The position numbers were made by a program, and so were the translations under genes. The notes beneath the pieces were generated by a model that was given only the letters and a program-made list of their open reading frames with translations, was not told the origin of the DNA and did no database searches. From positions 1 through 64,000 of the forward strand of contig CANQUG010000003.1 of NCBI GenBank assembly GCA_947626985.1: a stretch of 64,000 nucleotides of DNA. Direction: 5' to 3'. This DNA comes from an uncultured Lachnospiraceae bacterium. GTDB lineage: Bacteria > Bacillota > Clostridia > Lachnospirales > Lachnospiraceae. Positions within the stretch are counted from its first letter, which is position 1, and each line of letters starts with the position of its first letter. Below are positions 25,001 to 31,805 of the stretch, in pieces.

Positions 25001-28000
25001 CCTTCCCCCCGGGAGAATAAAGGACTATATTTTTCAGAGAAGCATTCACCGTGACACCGAAGAGCCCCGCACAGCTGGCTGAATCCGACCGGATATTCAC
25101 ATCCTTGATAAGATACGCGTCACCGTCATACACTCCGCCGAACCAGCCGTACAGATCCGCGCTGGTGGTGGTGCTGGTATCTCTGAACGCCGCTATGGGA
25201 TTATACGTCTCCAGTCTTCCGTCCAGATCGTGGCTCTGCTTCCAGTAAGCCCGGTCCGTTCTGCTTCCTTTCCCCCAGGGCCAGCTTCCGGGATCCGCAT
25301 AACAAAGATAAGGGAACCGGTAAAAATTCCCGCTGTCGTAGCTGATGGCGGAACTGCTGGTCCTGTCCAGAGAATTCCAGTTGATAAACTGCAGCTGCTC
25401 CACCGACCGTATCTCATAAGGCTTCCCTTCCGTCCCCGGAGCGGCGGGATCCGCCTTCATCCCCCTCAGCGGAACTCCATTATGAAAAGCTCCCTCAAAA
25501 ACAACCGTATCCCCAAAGAGAGGGCTGAGCGCAAATCTGCAGGTTACATCCGCGCTGTTGGTAAACGACCAGACATTCCCGGGCTTCTCCCCGTTACTGC
25601 TCATAAGGATCCGGTAAGTGGAATCGGGATTTCTTACGGCGCTGCTGCAGGCCACAAAAGCGTACTCCTCGCCCACCAGAAGCTTCAGCGCCTTTTCCGC
25701 CTCCGGGTTTTCCAGATCCGCAAAGAGCCTTTCCCCTCTGTAAACGTCCTCCACCATCCACACAGGGCGATCCCCGGTGTAAAAATATCCGTATCCGTAC
25801 TCTTCGATCACGCCGCCGTCGTCATGCTCTCTGCACAGAGTATCAATCCTCGTCACATCGCCGGTATCCGTGTCTACCCGGACGGCGCTGAAATGATACG
25901 CCTGACCGGCCGCCTCCTGCTGTTCCGTATAAGCGGCTTCCTTTTCCCAGTAAAAAACTCCAAGAGCGCCCAGGGAAATGGTCTCCGGCCACTCTCCGTA
26001 ATGAACCGGCCGGTTCCTGCCATCCCGCACCACACAGGGAAAGACAAAGTTCCTCCACTGTCCGTACTCTCCCTCCGGCTGGTACCGCTTCCCGTCCCGG
26101 GCAAACCATCCTCCCAGCTTTTCCGCGGTATCTCCGTCGAAGGAGCCTCCGGTCATCTGACGCCAGTCCTGTTCCTCCGCTCCCCCGGGCACATCACTGT
26201 ACTGCGCGCTGAAGGTCTCCCCGGCATACTGGAAGTTTCCGTTATTCAGGAAATAGCAGTTTCCCGTCCTGTCCGGGCAAAATCCGAAGGCAGAAGCGCC
26301 GCCGCTGACGACCAGACTGGAAGCGGCATAGGAATTCCGGATGACATTGCCGTTGCTTCCCGCAAATCCTCCGGCCTGCACGGTTCCGTGCCTGGCCCGG
26401 GACACATGAAGGGACGCCATGGAATAGGAATTATAAATGGTGCCGCCTCCCGCATTCAGACCCGCAAACCCGCCGATATATCCGTCGGAATAATTGGCTT
26501 CCACCGTGATTCTCTTCCACACCGCCGCACAATTCATAATCGTTCCGTAATTCAGAGCCACAAGCCCACCCGCGTAAACCCTGCTGTATCCGTACGCAGA
26601 CATATGCATGCTGTCCGAGGCCACGGCACAGTTGGTGATGGTGCCGCTGTTTCCCCCGGCAAGAACGCCCCAGTACACGGTCCCGGCGTCCGTAACGGTG
26701 AGGGACAGCTTTTCCGCTTTTACAGCCGGACCTGTCTCCGTACCGTCGCCCAGCACCACGTTCCGCAGGGTTCCGCGGTTATAGCCGAACAGTCCTGTAT
26801 ACTCCCCCTCCGTATTCAGAGGAACGTTCACGATCCTGCAGCCCTTGCCGTCGTAGGTATTCCTGAAGGAATCCGCCGGATTTTTCCCGATGCTCTCCTG
26901 CTGCCGGCCCGGAAACAGGCCATAGCCGGTATAAACGTCATAATCCAGATCCAGTTCCTGAAGGAACACATATCGATTGCTGCCGGCGTAGTATTCCGCA
27001 TGCCTGCCCAGTTCATAGAGATGGCGGGGCGAACGCACCTTCACCGTCAGCTTCTCCGCCCGCCTGAGAATATCCTCCTCCGTAAGAGTACCGTCGTTCT
27101 CCAGGGCGGTCCCCGCAAAATGCGGATTGAAAAAGCAGTGAACCTTCTCCGCGGCATTTCCGATGGAAAAATCAAGCCTGCGGTAAAAATCCGGGGACGC
27201 GTCTTCCATACAGATCAGGCGGTCGGGAAGCTTCGCCAGATAATACGTCGTCTCCCCCTTTTCGGCAGGAACTCTGATCTCTCTCAGATCCTGCCTCCGG
27301 CAGGTGATCTGCTCCTGTCCGTTTTCCCCGTACCGGAAGGTAATCCTGACACTCTCCTCCGTCCCCAGAAGATCTTCCGGGAGGGTTACGGCATATCCGT
27401 CGCTGCGGACCATGGCAGGGGAATCCTTCAATGTGTCGATCCCTCCGCCGTATATACCCACATCATCGTCCCCGGCATATTCCTCCCAGTACACCAGACC
27501 TCCGGAGCGGAACATCCCGTTCCAGTCCCCGTAATGATCCATCCCGGAAAGGGCCGGATAGGGATACCTGTCCAGAGAAAGATTCCCCTGCAGATTACAG
27601 GGATGACTGCGGGATATACCGATCTGCTCAAAGGAATGACTGCCGAATAAGGTTTCCAGCGTCAGGGGCTCTCCCTGACCGCCCTGTGCTTTCGCCAGAC
27701 TCAGTTCCTCATAGTCCAGGCTCATGTCCCTCCAGGGAGTATCTTCCCCGCCATTGACATACGGCGAAAACAGATACCAGGTTTTCGTGTAGACGTCATG
27801 TCCGGCCGCCATATCATTGGAAAGGGGGAACCGGTTATCATTCAGGACCGCAGACCCGCCCGTTCTCCCGTCGGGGCTGTACGCCATGGCCGCGTAGCTG
27901 GCGTGAACGGAACCGGCAGCGGTATCCGGCGCTTCCGAAAGATATAGCCCTGCCGCTCTGCCGGCGTCATCCACGGAAATAAATCCCGCCGCGTAGGATC

Positions 28001-29708
28001 CGGAAATACTGTTGGATGTGCCTTCCGCCGTACCGATCAGGCCCGCCGCGTCCCTTCCCGTCAGGTAGCAGTCCGCGTAGGAATCCACCACGGTGATGTC
28101 TCTTCCCCGGCCGACGAGACCCCCGGCCGTTTTCTCTCCCTGCACGGTGGTGGACGCCAGGCATCTCCATATGCAGCAGTTCCTCCCCGCTCCCACCAGT
28201 CCTCCGGCACTGTCCCCGGACACCTGATAGGACGGAAGCAGATAAGCGTTTTCTTCACTGGCAGAGCCCAGCCGGTACTGCAGATCGGATTCCGCGTCGG
28301 AATCGATTTCCCAGTAAACCTGACAGTCGGTAAAAAAGACGTTTTCCGCCGCGCCGCAGAGCGCTCCCGCCGCGGCGGCCCCTTCCCCAAGGATCACGGG
28401 ATTCACCAGACGGACATGCTCCAGGTAGGACGTTTCTCCCCGGCCGAATCTGCCGAACAGCCCCACGCCGGGCTCCGCTTTGCATTCGATATAAAGATCC
28501 TGTATTTTACAGGCCCCGCCGTTGTAGGACGTCAGGTTTTCATTCACAATGGGCTGAAAATGATAGATACTTTTTTCTCCTCCGGGACCGGGCAGCGTCA
28601 CATTTCTGATATCCTCCGTCTGGACCGCCTTCGTCTTCTCCGGGCCCACATTGGAAAATCCCGGGTGCAGGTTCTGAAGGTGCCGGATATTTCCCGCCCG
28701 GGCAGTATCGGCAGTGCTTGCTTCGGCAAAAAGACTGTTGTTTTTCGCGGTCTTTTCGGCGCCGTTTACCCGGCGGGCATTCTCGGGATCGGAAGGCTCG
28801 TAGACCACCTTCGCCGTGATGGTAAAATCATTTCCCAGATCCGACCATTCTCCGGAGCCTCCCGCCTCTCCCAGATCCTTAAACTGCTGCCCCTCCTTCA
28901 GAGAATCCAGCAGATAGGTGCTGGAGCAGGTGATATAAACGGAACCGTCCTCACTGGAGGCGCTCACCCGCCCGGAAGAATCTCCGGGCTGAAAGCAGTC
29001 GCTGAGAATCAGGCTCTCGCCGCCGTAATCCAGAGTTACGATCATCCTGATATCTTCCTTCTCTCCCCGCAGGGTCTGAGGAATCCACCAGGTGATCTCC
29101 GCCCGCAGCGTCTCTTCATTTATGATATTGATCACGGGAGTGCGCAGGGTAACCGTATCCCCGACCGCAGCGGCCTCACCGCCGTAATAGCCCACCATGG
29201 GAGTCTGTCCCATGCGCTGCCGTCTGGAAGCGGCCCGCTCCCGGAGATAATATTCCAGGTCAAAGTCCTCCTGAACAGGCTCTTCGGCCAAAAACACGTC
29301 CGTGACGCTGCCGCTCTCCGGCTCATACACCACAAAGAAGCTGCCCTCCCTTAAAGCGGGCTCCACGGTTCCCCGGGGAAGCAGCTCAGACATCTGAGAA
29401 TCGCCGTTTTCTCTGTAATAGAAATACTCGTCATTCCCCAGTGACAGCCGGTTCTCCTCTCCCTCCGCAGCGACAAGGGTTTCCAGCCGGCCCCGGTTCT
29501 TCAGCAGCACGGCGCGGTTCTGAGCGGCCATATAGATCTCCCGGGCTCCGTGATCCAGCTCCGTGATCCTGAGATACTTCCTGTAGGTGGCTGCAGCCGC
29601 CCCGGAAACCGCCAGCAGAACCAGGAGCACGGCAGCCGCCAGAAGCGTTTCCGTCAGGGTAAAGCCGGCCTGTTCTCTCTTCCGCAAACAATTTTTTCTC
29701 TCCGTCAT
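22047..29708 (-). CDS. Giant modular prepilin with adhesin-like repeats
   Basis: A 2,553-residue protein, far larger than any usual pilin. It has a true class III prepilin signal, MTERKNCLRKREQAG, cut before FTLTETLLAAAVLLVLLAV (Glu5 present), then a pilin-like helix. Residues about 450-1,700 hold roughly a dozen GLUG-type motifs (GGLVGRGRDITVVDSYADC, GVLAGGNSGTITNCAVASD, AGGFAGSNGNVIRNSYA), which suggests a beta-solenoid stalk. Near 2,000-2,045 and 2,125-2,225 are low-complexity repeats (NGDTGN-like, GYGAAGNATAGDEA), then Ig/BIG2-like domains (about 2,240-2,430) and an acidic Pro/Asp tail of PDENIFPDEN type. No LPXTG is seen. AAGGAGG fixes the start at 29708 rather than 29762. It is the first gene of the pilus operon and probably a tip-displayed adhesin. 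Confidence 0.9.
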   Translation of the reverse strand: MTERKNCLRKREQAGFTLTETLLAAAVLLVLLAVSGAAAATYRKYLRITELDHGAREIYMAAQNRAVLLKNRGRLETLVAAEGEENRLSLGNDEYFYYRENGDSQMSELLPRGTVEPALREGSFFVVYEPESGSVTDVFLAEEPVQEDFDLEYYLRERAASRRQRMGQTPMVGYYGGEAAAVGDTVTLRTPVINIINEETLRAEITWWIPQTLRGEKEDIRMIVTLDYGGESLILSDCFQPGDSSGRVSASSEDGSVYITCSSTYLLDSLKEGQQFKDLGEAGGSGEWSDLGNDFTITAKVVYEPSDPENARRVNGAEKTAKNNSLFAEASTADTARAGNIRHLQNLHPGFSNVGPEKTKAVQTEDIRNVTLPGPGGEKSIYHFQPIVNENLTSYNGGACKIQDLYIECKAEPGVGLFGRFGRGETSYLEHVRLVNPVILGEGAAAAGALCGAAENVFFTDCQVYWEIDSDAESDLQYRLGSASEENAYLLPSYQVSGDSAGGLVGAGRNCCIWRCLASTTVQGEKTAGGLVGRGRDITVVDSYADCYLTGRDAAGLIGTAEGTSNSISGSYAAGFISVDDAGRAAGLYLSEAPDTAAGSVHASYAAMAYSPDGRTGGSAVLNDNRFPLSNDMAAGHDVYTKTWYLFSPYVNGGEDTPWRDMSLDYEELSLAKAQGGQGEPLTLETLFGSHSFEQIGISRSHPCNLQGNLSLDRYPYPALSGMDHYGDWNGMFRSGGLVYWEEYAGDDDVGIYGGGIDTLKDSPAMVRSDGYAVTLPEDLLGTEESVRITFRYGENGQEQITCRRQDLREIRVPAEKGETTYYLAKLPDRLICMEDASPDFYRRLDFSIGNAAEKVHCFFNPHFAGTALENDGTLTEEDILRRAEKLTVKVRSPRHLYELGRHAEYYAGSNRYVFLQELDLDYDVYTGYGLFPGRQQESIGKNPADSFRNTYDGKGCRIVNVPLNTEGEYTGLFGYNRGTLRNVVLGDGTETGPAVKAEKLSLTVTDAGTVYWGVLAGGNSGTITNCAVASDSMHMSAYGYSRVYAGGLVALNYGTIMNCAAVWKRITVEANYSDGYIGGFAGLNAGGGTIYNSYSMASLHVSRARHGTVQAGGFAGSNGNVIRNSYAASSLVVSGGASAFGFCPDRTGNCYFLNNGNFQYAGETFSAQYSDVPGGAEEQDWRQMTGGSFDGDTAEKLGGWFARDGKRYQPEGEYGQWRNFVFPCVVRDGRNRPVHYGEWPETISLGALGVFYWEKEAAYTEQQEAAGQAYHFSAVRVDTDTGDVTRIDTLCREHDDGGVIEEYGYGYFYTGDRPVWMVEDVYRGERLFADLENPEAEKALKLLVGEEYAFVACSSAVRNPDSTYRILMSSNGEKPGNVWSFTNSADVTCRFALSPLFGDTVVFEGAFHNGVPLRGMKADPAAPGTEGKPYEIRSVEQLQFINWNSLDRTSSSAISYDSGNFYRFPYLCYADPGSWPWGKGSRTDRAYWKQSHDLDGRLETYNPIAAFRDTSTTTSADLYGWFGGVYDGDAYLIKDVNIRSDSASCAGLFGVTVNASLKNIVLYSPGGKGTVTGGGNVGWYAIGGLVGLAAASSSDYRIENCSIAGYTVRDEHTGHGFGGGGVGGLIGICNMALSECTAVTELDLDFTYGDIRRHVRAGGIAGSCQQSITCCYAGGSIEISEQARSKNTRIHTGGIVGGSFMKPLTARAGRRNIISITADSGATNDFRYSYSYVKLPGNMPRPGKQDSLYLIGGKAELRAGAPSSFEGCYFLAELVPENIREVCEDWIQEKGKGTIAEAGYERMSGEDFISELNPFPADMADRPEFRRVTADDYGIAVNGKYSLASSGFLTASDYPFPTICTRTQNGRTVNIHYGNWPLEGIERAGGGIPVNMDLFADYKEKTGGTEEEAASAGELLEATAGAFSDGNFYEQDVLFTDGTLPGNGEPRRTGVGQKSPVIYADGAQKEVELYLSDILKGKLRRGGYRGGRFSVSVASAGNQNEGGTGNGDTGNTDTGNGDIGNTDAGNGDIGNRDTVNGGSGNSDFGEQVVTAGFVPWDGETSQLSESIVCTDPDRVLKLVIIGLRQGTDKVTVTFTPDEETAEESRIVITPLEITVNVTAVLQYLPGVRTSTGDKAPGYGAAGNATAGDEASGYGAAGNATAGDEAVGDGVAGDETAGYEAAGYRTAGDETAGYGMAGDKASGYGAAGNSPAEYGSAEYEISGSETFLFAGKESGIGLYAFDEKLRPLNGRLRQEIGEVRVNKVIFDTAYISAGEVGQAKDEKGNPVLEPCHSVLSVKGKRSGAASLILEYEYSYKGKRYEGVSTVNVVIRTFELKGKELEIYLDEEKKKDYGWDNFIFLLDGQPVEVKDPAFGRCISTNPAIAYVRRTGEGILSVEGMKAGKTALQMEIMFSYGSARFTETVYVDVSVYHSRLSGDKDPDIIPEVPDPDSGYDPDENVPPDPDSGYDPDENIYPDKKLPPDKNIFPDENIFPDENVHPNESIPPDGDTVPDANADSADKIPDHEDVPYNGGITDGNIPASETIPDFQDSPFF
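22205..22400. repeat. In-frame 18-bp-type repeats encoding the Pro/Asp tail
   Basis: Repeated ATATTCTCATCTGGAAAA-like units and two copies of a GGATCATACCCGGAATCCGG-type unit encode PDENIF and PDPDSGYDPDEN. Units are multiples of three, so copy changes would keep the frame. Confidence 0.75.
23041..23305. repeat. In-frame 45-bp and shorter repeats in the giant prepilin gene
   Basis: Near-identical 45-bp copies (start GCATTCCCTGCCGCCCCGTA) and related 15-bp units encode the GYGAAGNATAGDEA series. The identity between neighbouring copies suggests recent slippage or recombination. Confidence 0.8.
23580..23705. repeat. In-frame 18-bp repeats encoding NGDxGN units
   Basis: Alternating TCTCCATTTCCGGTATCTGT-like units encode GNGDTGNTDTGNGDIGN, a flexible hydrophilic linker in the giant prepilin. 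Confidence 0.75.
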
Positions 29709-29793
29709 CCTCTGCCTCCTTCCAGCCAGCATGGCCGCACAGAATGATCCAAAATGATTCAAAGATGAAAATGGTCCAGGATTTTTTTAAAGA

Positions 29794-29821
29794 ATTATAA
29801 GAAAACTCTGTCTTTGGTGAA
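29794..29821 (-). promoter_or_regulatory. Promoter of the type IV pilus operon
   Basis: Minus strand: TTCACC, 16-base spacer, perfect TATAAT. It lies about 85 bases before the giant prepilin start. The intergenic region is AT-rich and shared with the divergent flavodiiron gene. Confidence 0.6.
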
Positions 29822-29831
29822 TGATACGTAG

Positions 29832-29837
29832 TATAAT
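29832..29837 (+). promoter_or_regulatory. -10 box for the flavodiiron gene
   Basis: A perfect TATAAT about 73 bases before the ATG. The -35 region (TGTCTT at 17 bases) is poor, so an activator may be needed. Confidence 0.4.
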
Positions 29838-29909
29838 AATGAACACTGGCATTTTCACAAAGATGCCGCCCAAAGTCAATAAACTATAATAAAAAGGAGA
29901 TGATTTGAC

Positions 29910-31706
29910 ATGAATTCAGTAGAAATTACAAAAGACATTCAGTACGTGGGAGTAAACGACCACGAGGTAGACCTTTTTGAGGGACAGTACGTGGTGGAAA
30001 ACGGCATGGTCTACAATTCCTACGTAATCCTCGATGAAAAAGTCGCGGTGATGGACACTGTGGACGCCCGCTTTACACACGAATGGCTGGACAACATTCA
30101 GGCAGTGCTGGGGTCCCGCCATCCCGATTATCTGATCATTCAGCATATGGAACCTGATCACTCCGCCAATATCGCCAACTTCATGCAGGCCTACACCGAT
30201 ACGAAGATCGTATCCTCCGCCAAGGCCTTCACCATGATGGAGCAGTTCTTCGGAACGGACTTTCCGGACAGAAAGATCGTGATCAAGGAGGGCGACACCC
30301 TCTCCCTGGGTAAACACACCCTGGCATTTGTGGCCGCTCCCATGGTTCACTGGCCGGAGGTTATGGTTACCTATGATACCTGCGACAAGGTTCTCTTCTC
30401 CGCGGACGGCTTCGGCAAATTCGGCGCTCTGGACGTGGATGAGGACTGGGCCTGCGAAGCCCGCCGTTACTATATCGGCATCGTGGGAAAATACGGCGCG
30501 CAGGTGCAGAACCTTCTGAAAAAGGCCGCCGGTCTGGATATCCAGATCATCTGCCCGCTCCACGGACCCGTCCTGAAGGAAAATCTGGGATACTACCTGA
30601 ATCTTTACAATACCTGGTCCTCCTACGCAGTGGAGAGCGAGGGCATCGTGATCGCCTACACCTCCGTGTACGGCCATACCAAAAAAGCGGTGAAGCTTCT
30701 GGAGAGCAAGCTCCTGGCCAAAGGCTGTCCCAAGGTAGCCGTTTTCGACCTGGCCCGTGACGACATGGCAGAGGCCGTGGAGGATGCCTTCCGCTACGGA
30801 AAGCTGGTTCTCGCCACCACCACCTACAATGCGGAGATCTTCCCCTTCATGCGTGAGTTTATCAACCACCTCACCGAGAGGAATTACCAGAACCGCACCG
30901 TGGCCCTGATGGAAAACGGCAGCTGGGCTCCCCAGGCGGCCAAAGTGATGAAGCACATGCTGGAAGGCTGTAAAAAGATCACCTTCACCAAAACCACCGT
31001 CCATATCAAATCCGCCCTCAGCGAAGAGAGCACCGCTCAGGTGGAGGCTCTGGCGGACGAGCTCTGCAGCGACTATGTGGCCCAGAGCGACAACGCCAAC
31101 AAGAACGACCTCACCGCCCTGTTCAAGATCGGCTACGGCCTCTATGTGGTAACCTGCAACGACGGCAAGAAGGACAACGGCCTTATCGTGAACACCGTGA
31201 CCCAGCTCACCAGCACCCCCAACCGCATCGCCGTAGGTATCAATAAAGCCAATTATTCACACCACGTAATCAAACAGACCGGCGTTATGAACGTAAACTG
31301 CCTCTCCATAGACGCGCCCTTCAAGGTATTCCAGACCTTCGGCTTCCAGAGCGGAAGAAGCGTGGACAAGTTTGCCGGATGCTCCCCGCTCCGTTCCGAT
31401 AACGGACTGGTCTTCCTGCCCAGATACATCAATGCGTTCATGTCCCTGAAGGTAGAGCAGTATCTGGATTTCGACACTCACGGACTGTTCATCTGCACCA
31501 TCACAGAGGCCCGGGTAATCTCCCAGGCACAGACCATGTCCTACACCTACTACCAGGAAAACGTAAAGCCGAAGCCCGCTACCGAGGGCAAAAAAGGCTT
31601 CGTCTGCAAAGTCTGCGGCTTCATCTATGAAGGGGACGAGCTTCCCGACGATTTCATCTGCCCGCTCTGCAAACACGGCGCAGCGGATTTTGAACCCATC
31701 GGCTGA
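29910..31706 (+). CDS. Flavodiiron protein fused to flavin reductase and rubredoxin
   Basis: A cytoplasmic O2 and/or NO reductase protecting an anaerobe. Domains in order: metallo-beta-lactamase-like diiron domain (1 to about 250; ligands in QHMEPDHS, MVHWPEVM, SADGFGKFG and PLHGPV), flavodoxin domain (about 258-395, IAYTSVYGHTKKA), a flavin reductase-like domain (about 405-545, LYVVTCNDGKKDNGLIVNTVTQLTS) and a C-terminal rubredoxin (CKVCGFIYEG and CPLCKHG). The fusion carries its own electron relay on one chain, so electrons from NAD(P)H could reach the diiron site without separate partners. AAAAAGGAG precedes the ATG. It is monocistronic and convergent with the helicase gene. Confidence 0.95.
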   Translation: MNSVEITKDIQYVGVNDHEVDLFEGQYVVENGMVYNSYVILDEKVAVMDTVDARFTHEWLDNIQAVLGSRHPDYLIIQHMEPDHSANIANFMQAYTDTKIVSSAKAFTMMEQFFGTDFPDRKIVIKEGDTLSLGKHTLAFVAAPMVHWPEVMVTYDTCDKVLFSADGFGKFGALDVDEDWACEARRYYIGIVGKYGAQVQNLLKKAAGLDIQIICPLHGPVLKENLGYYLNLYNTWSSYAVESEGIVIAYTSVYGHTKKAVKLLESKLLAKGCPKVAVFDLARDDMAEAVEDAFRYGKLVLATTTYNAEIFPFMREFINHLTERNYQNRTVALMENGSWAPQAAKVMKHMLEGCKKITFTKTTVHIKSALSEESTAQVEALADELCSDYVAQSDNANKNDLTALFKIGYGLYVVTCNDGKKDNGLIVNTVTQLTSTPNRIAVGINKANYSHHVIKQTGVMNVNCLSIDAPFKVFQTFGFQSGRSVDKFAGCSPLRSDNGLVFLPRYINAFMSLKVEQYLDFDTHGLFICTITEARVISQAQTMSYTYYQENVKPKPATEGKKGFVCKVCGFIYEGDELPDDFICPLCKHGAADFEPIG

Positions 31707-31749
31707 GGCAGAAAGCGAAAACAAAGCAGACGCGAAAATAAAAATAACG

Positions 31750-31805
31750 GCGCACAGCGCCGTTAAAACAGACAAAAACGGGAGGGCGGCATTCAGCCGC
31801 CCTCC
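31750..31805 (-). terminator. Tandem terminators after the helicase gene
   Basis: Read on the minus strand: GGAGGGCGGC-TGAAT-GCCGCCCTCC followed by CGTTTTTG, then a second stem AACGGCG/CGCCGTT followed by ATTTTTATTTT. The first overlaps the helicase stop codon. Neither has a U-run for the plus-strand flavodiiron gene. Confidence 0.8.

Noticed and set aside
25230-27650. 806-codon plus-strand ORF opposite the giant prepilin
   Set aside because: It is antisense to a gene with a clear signal, motifs and ribosome site. Its translation has no recognisable domain and reflects codon bias of the true strand.
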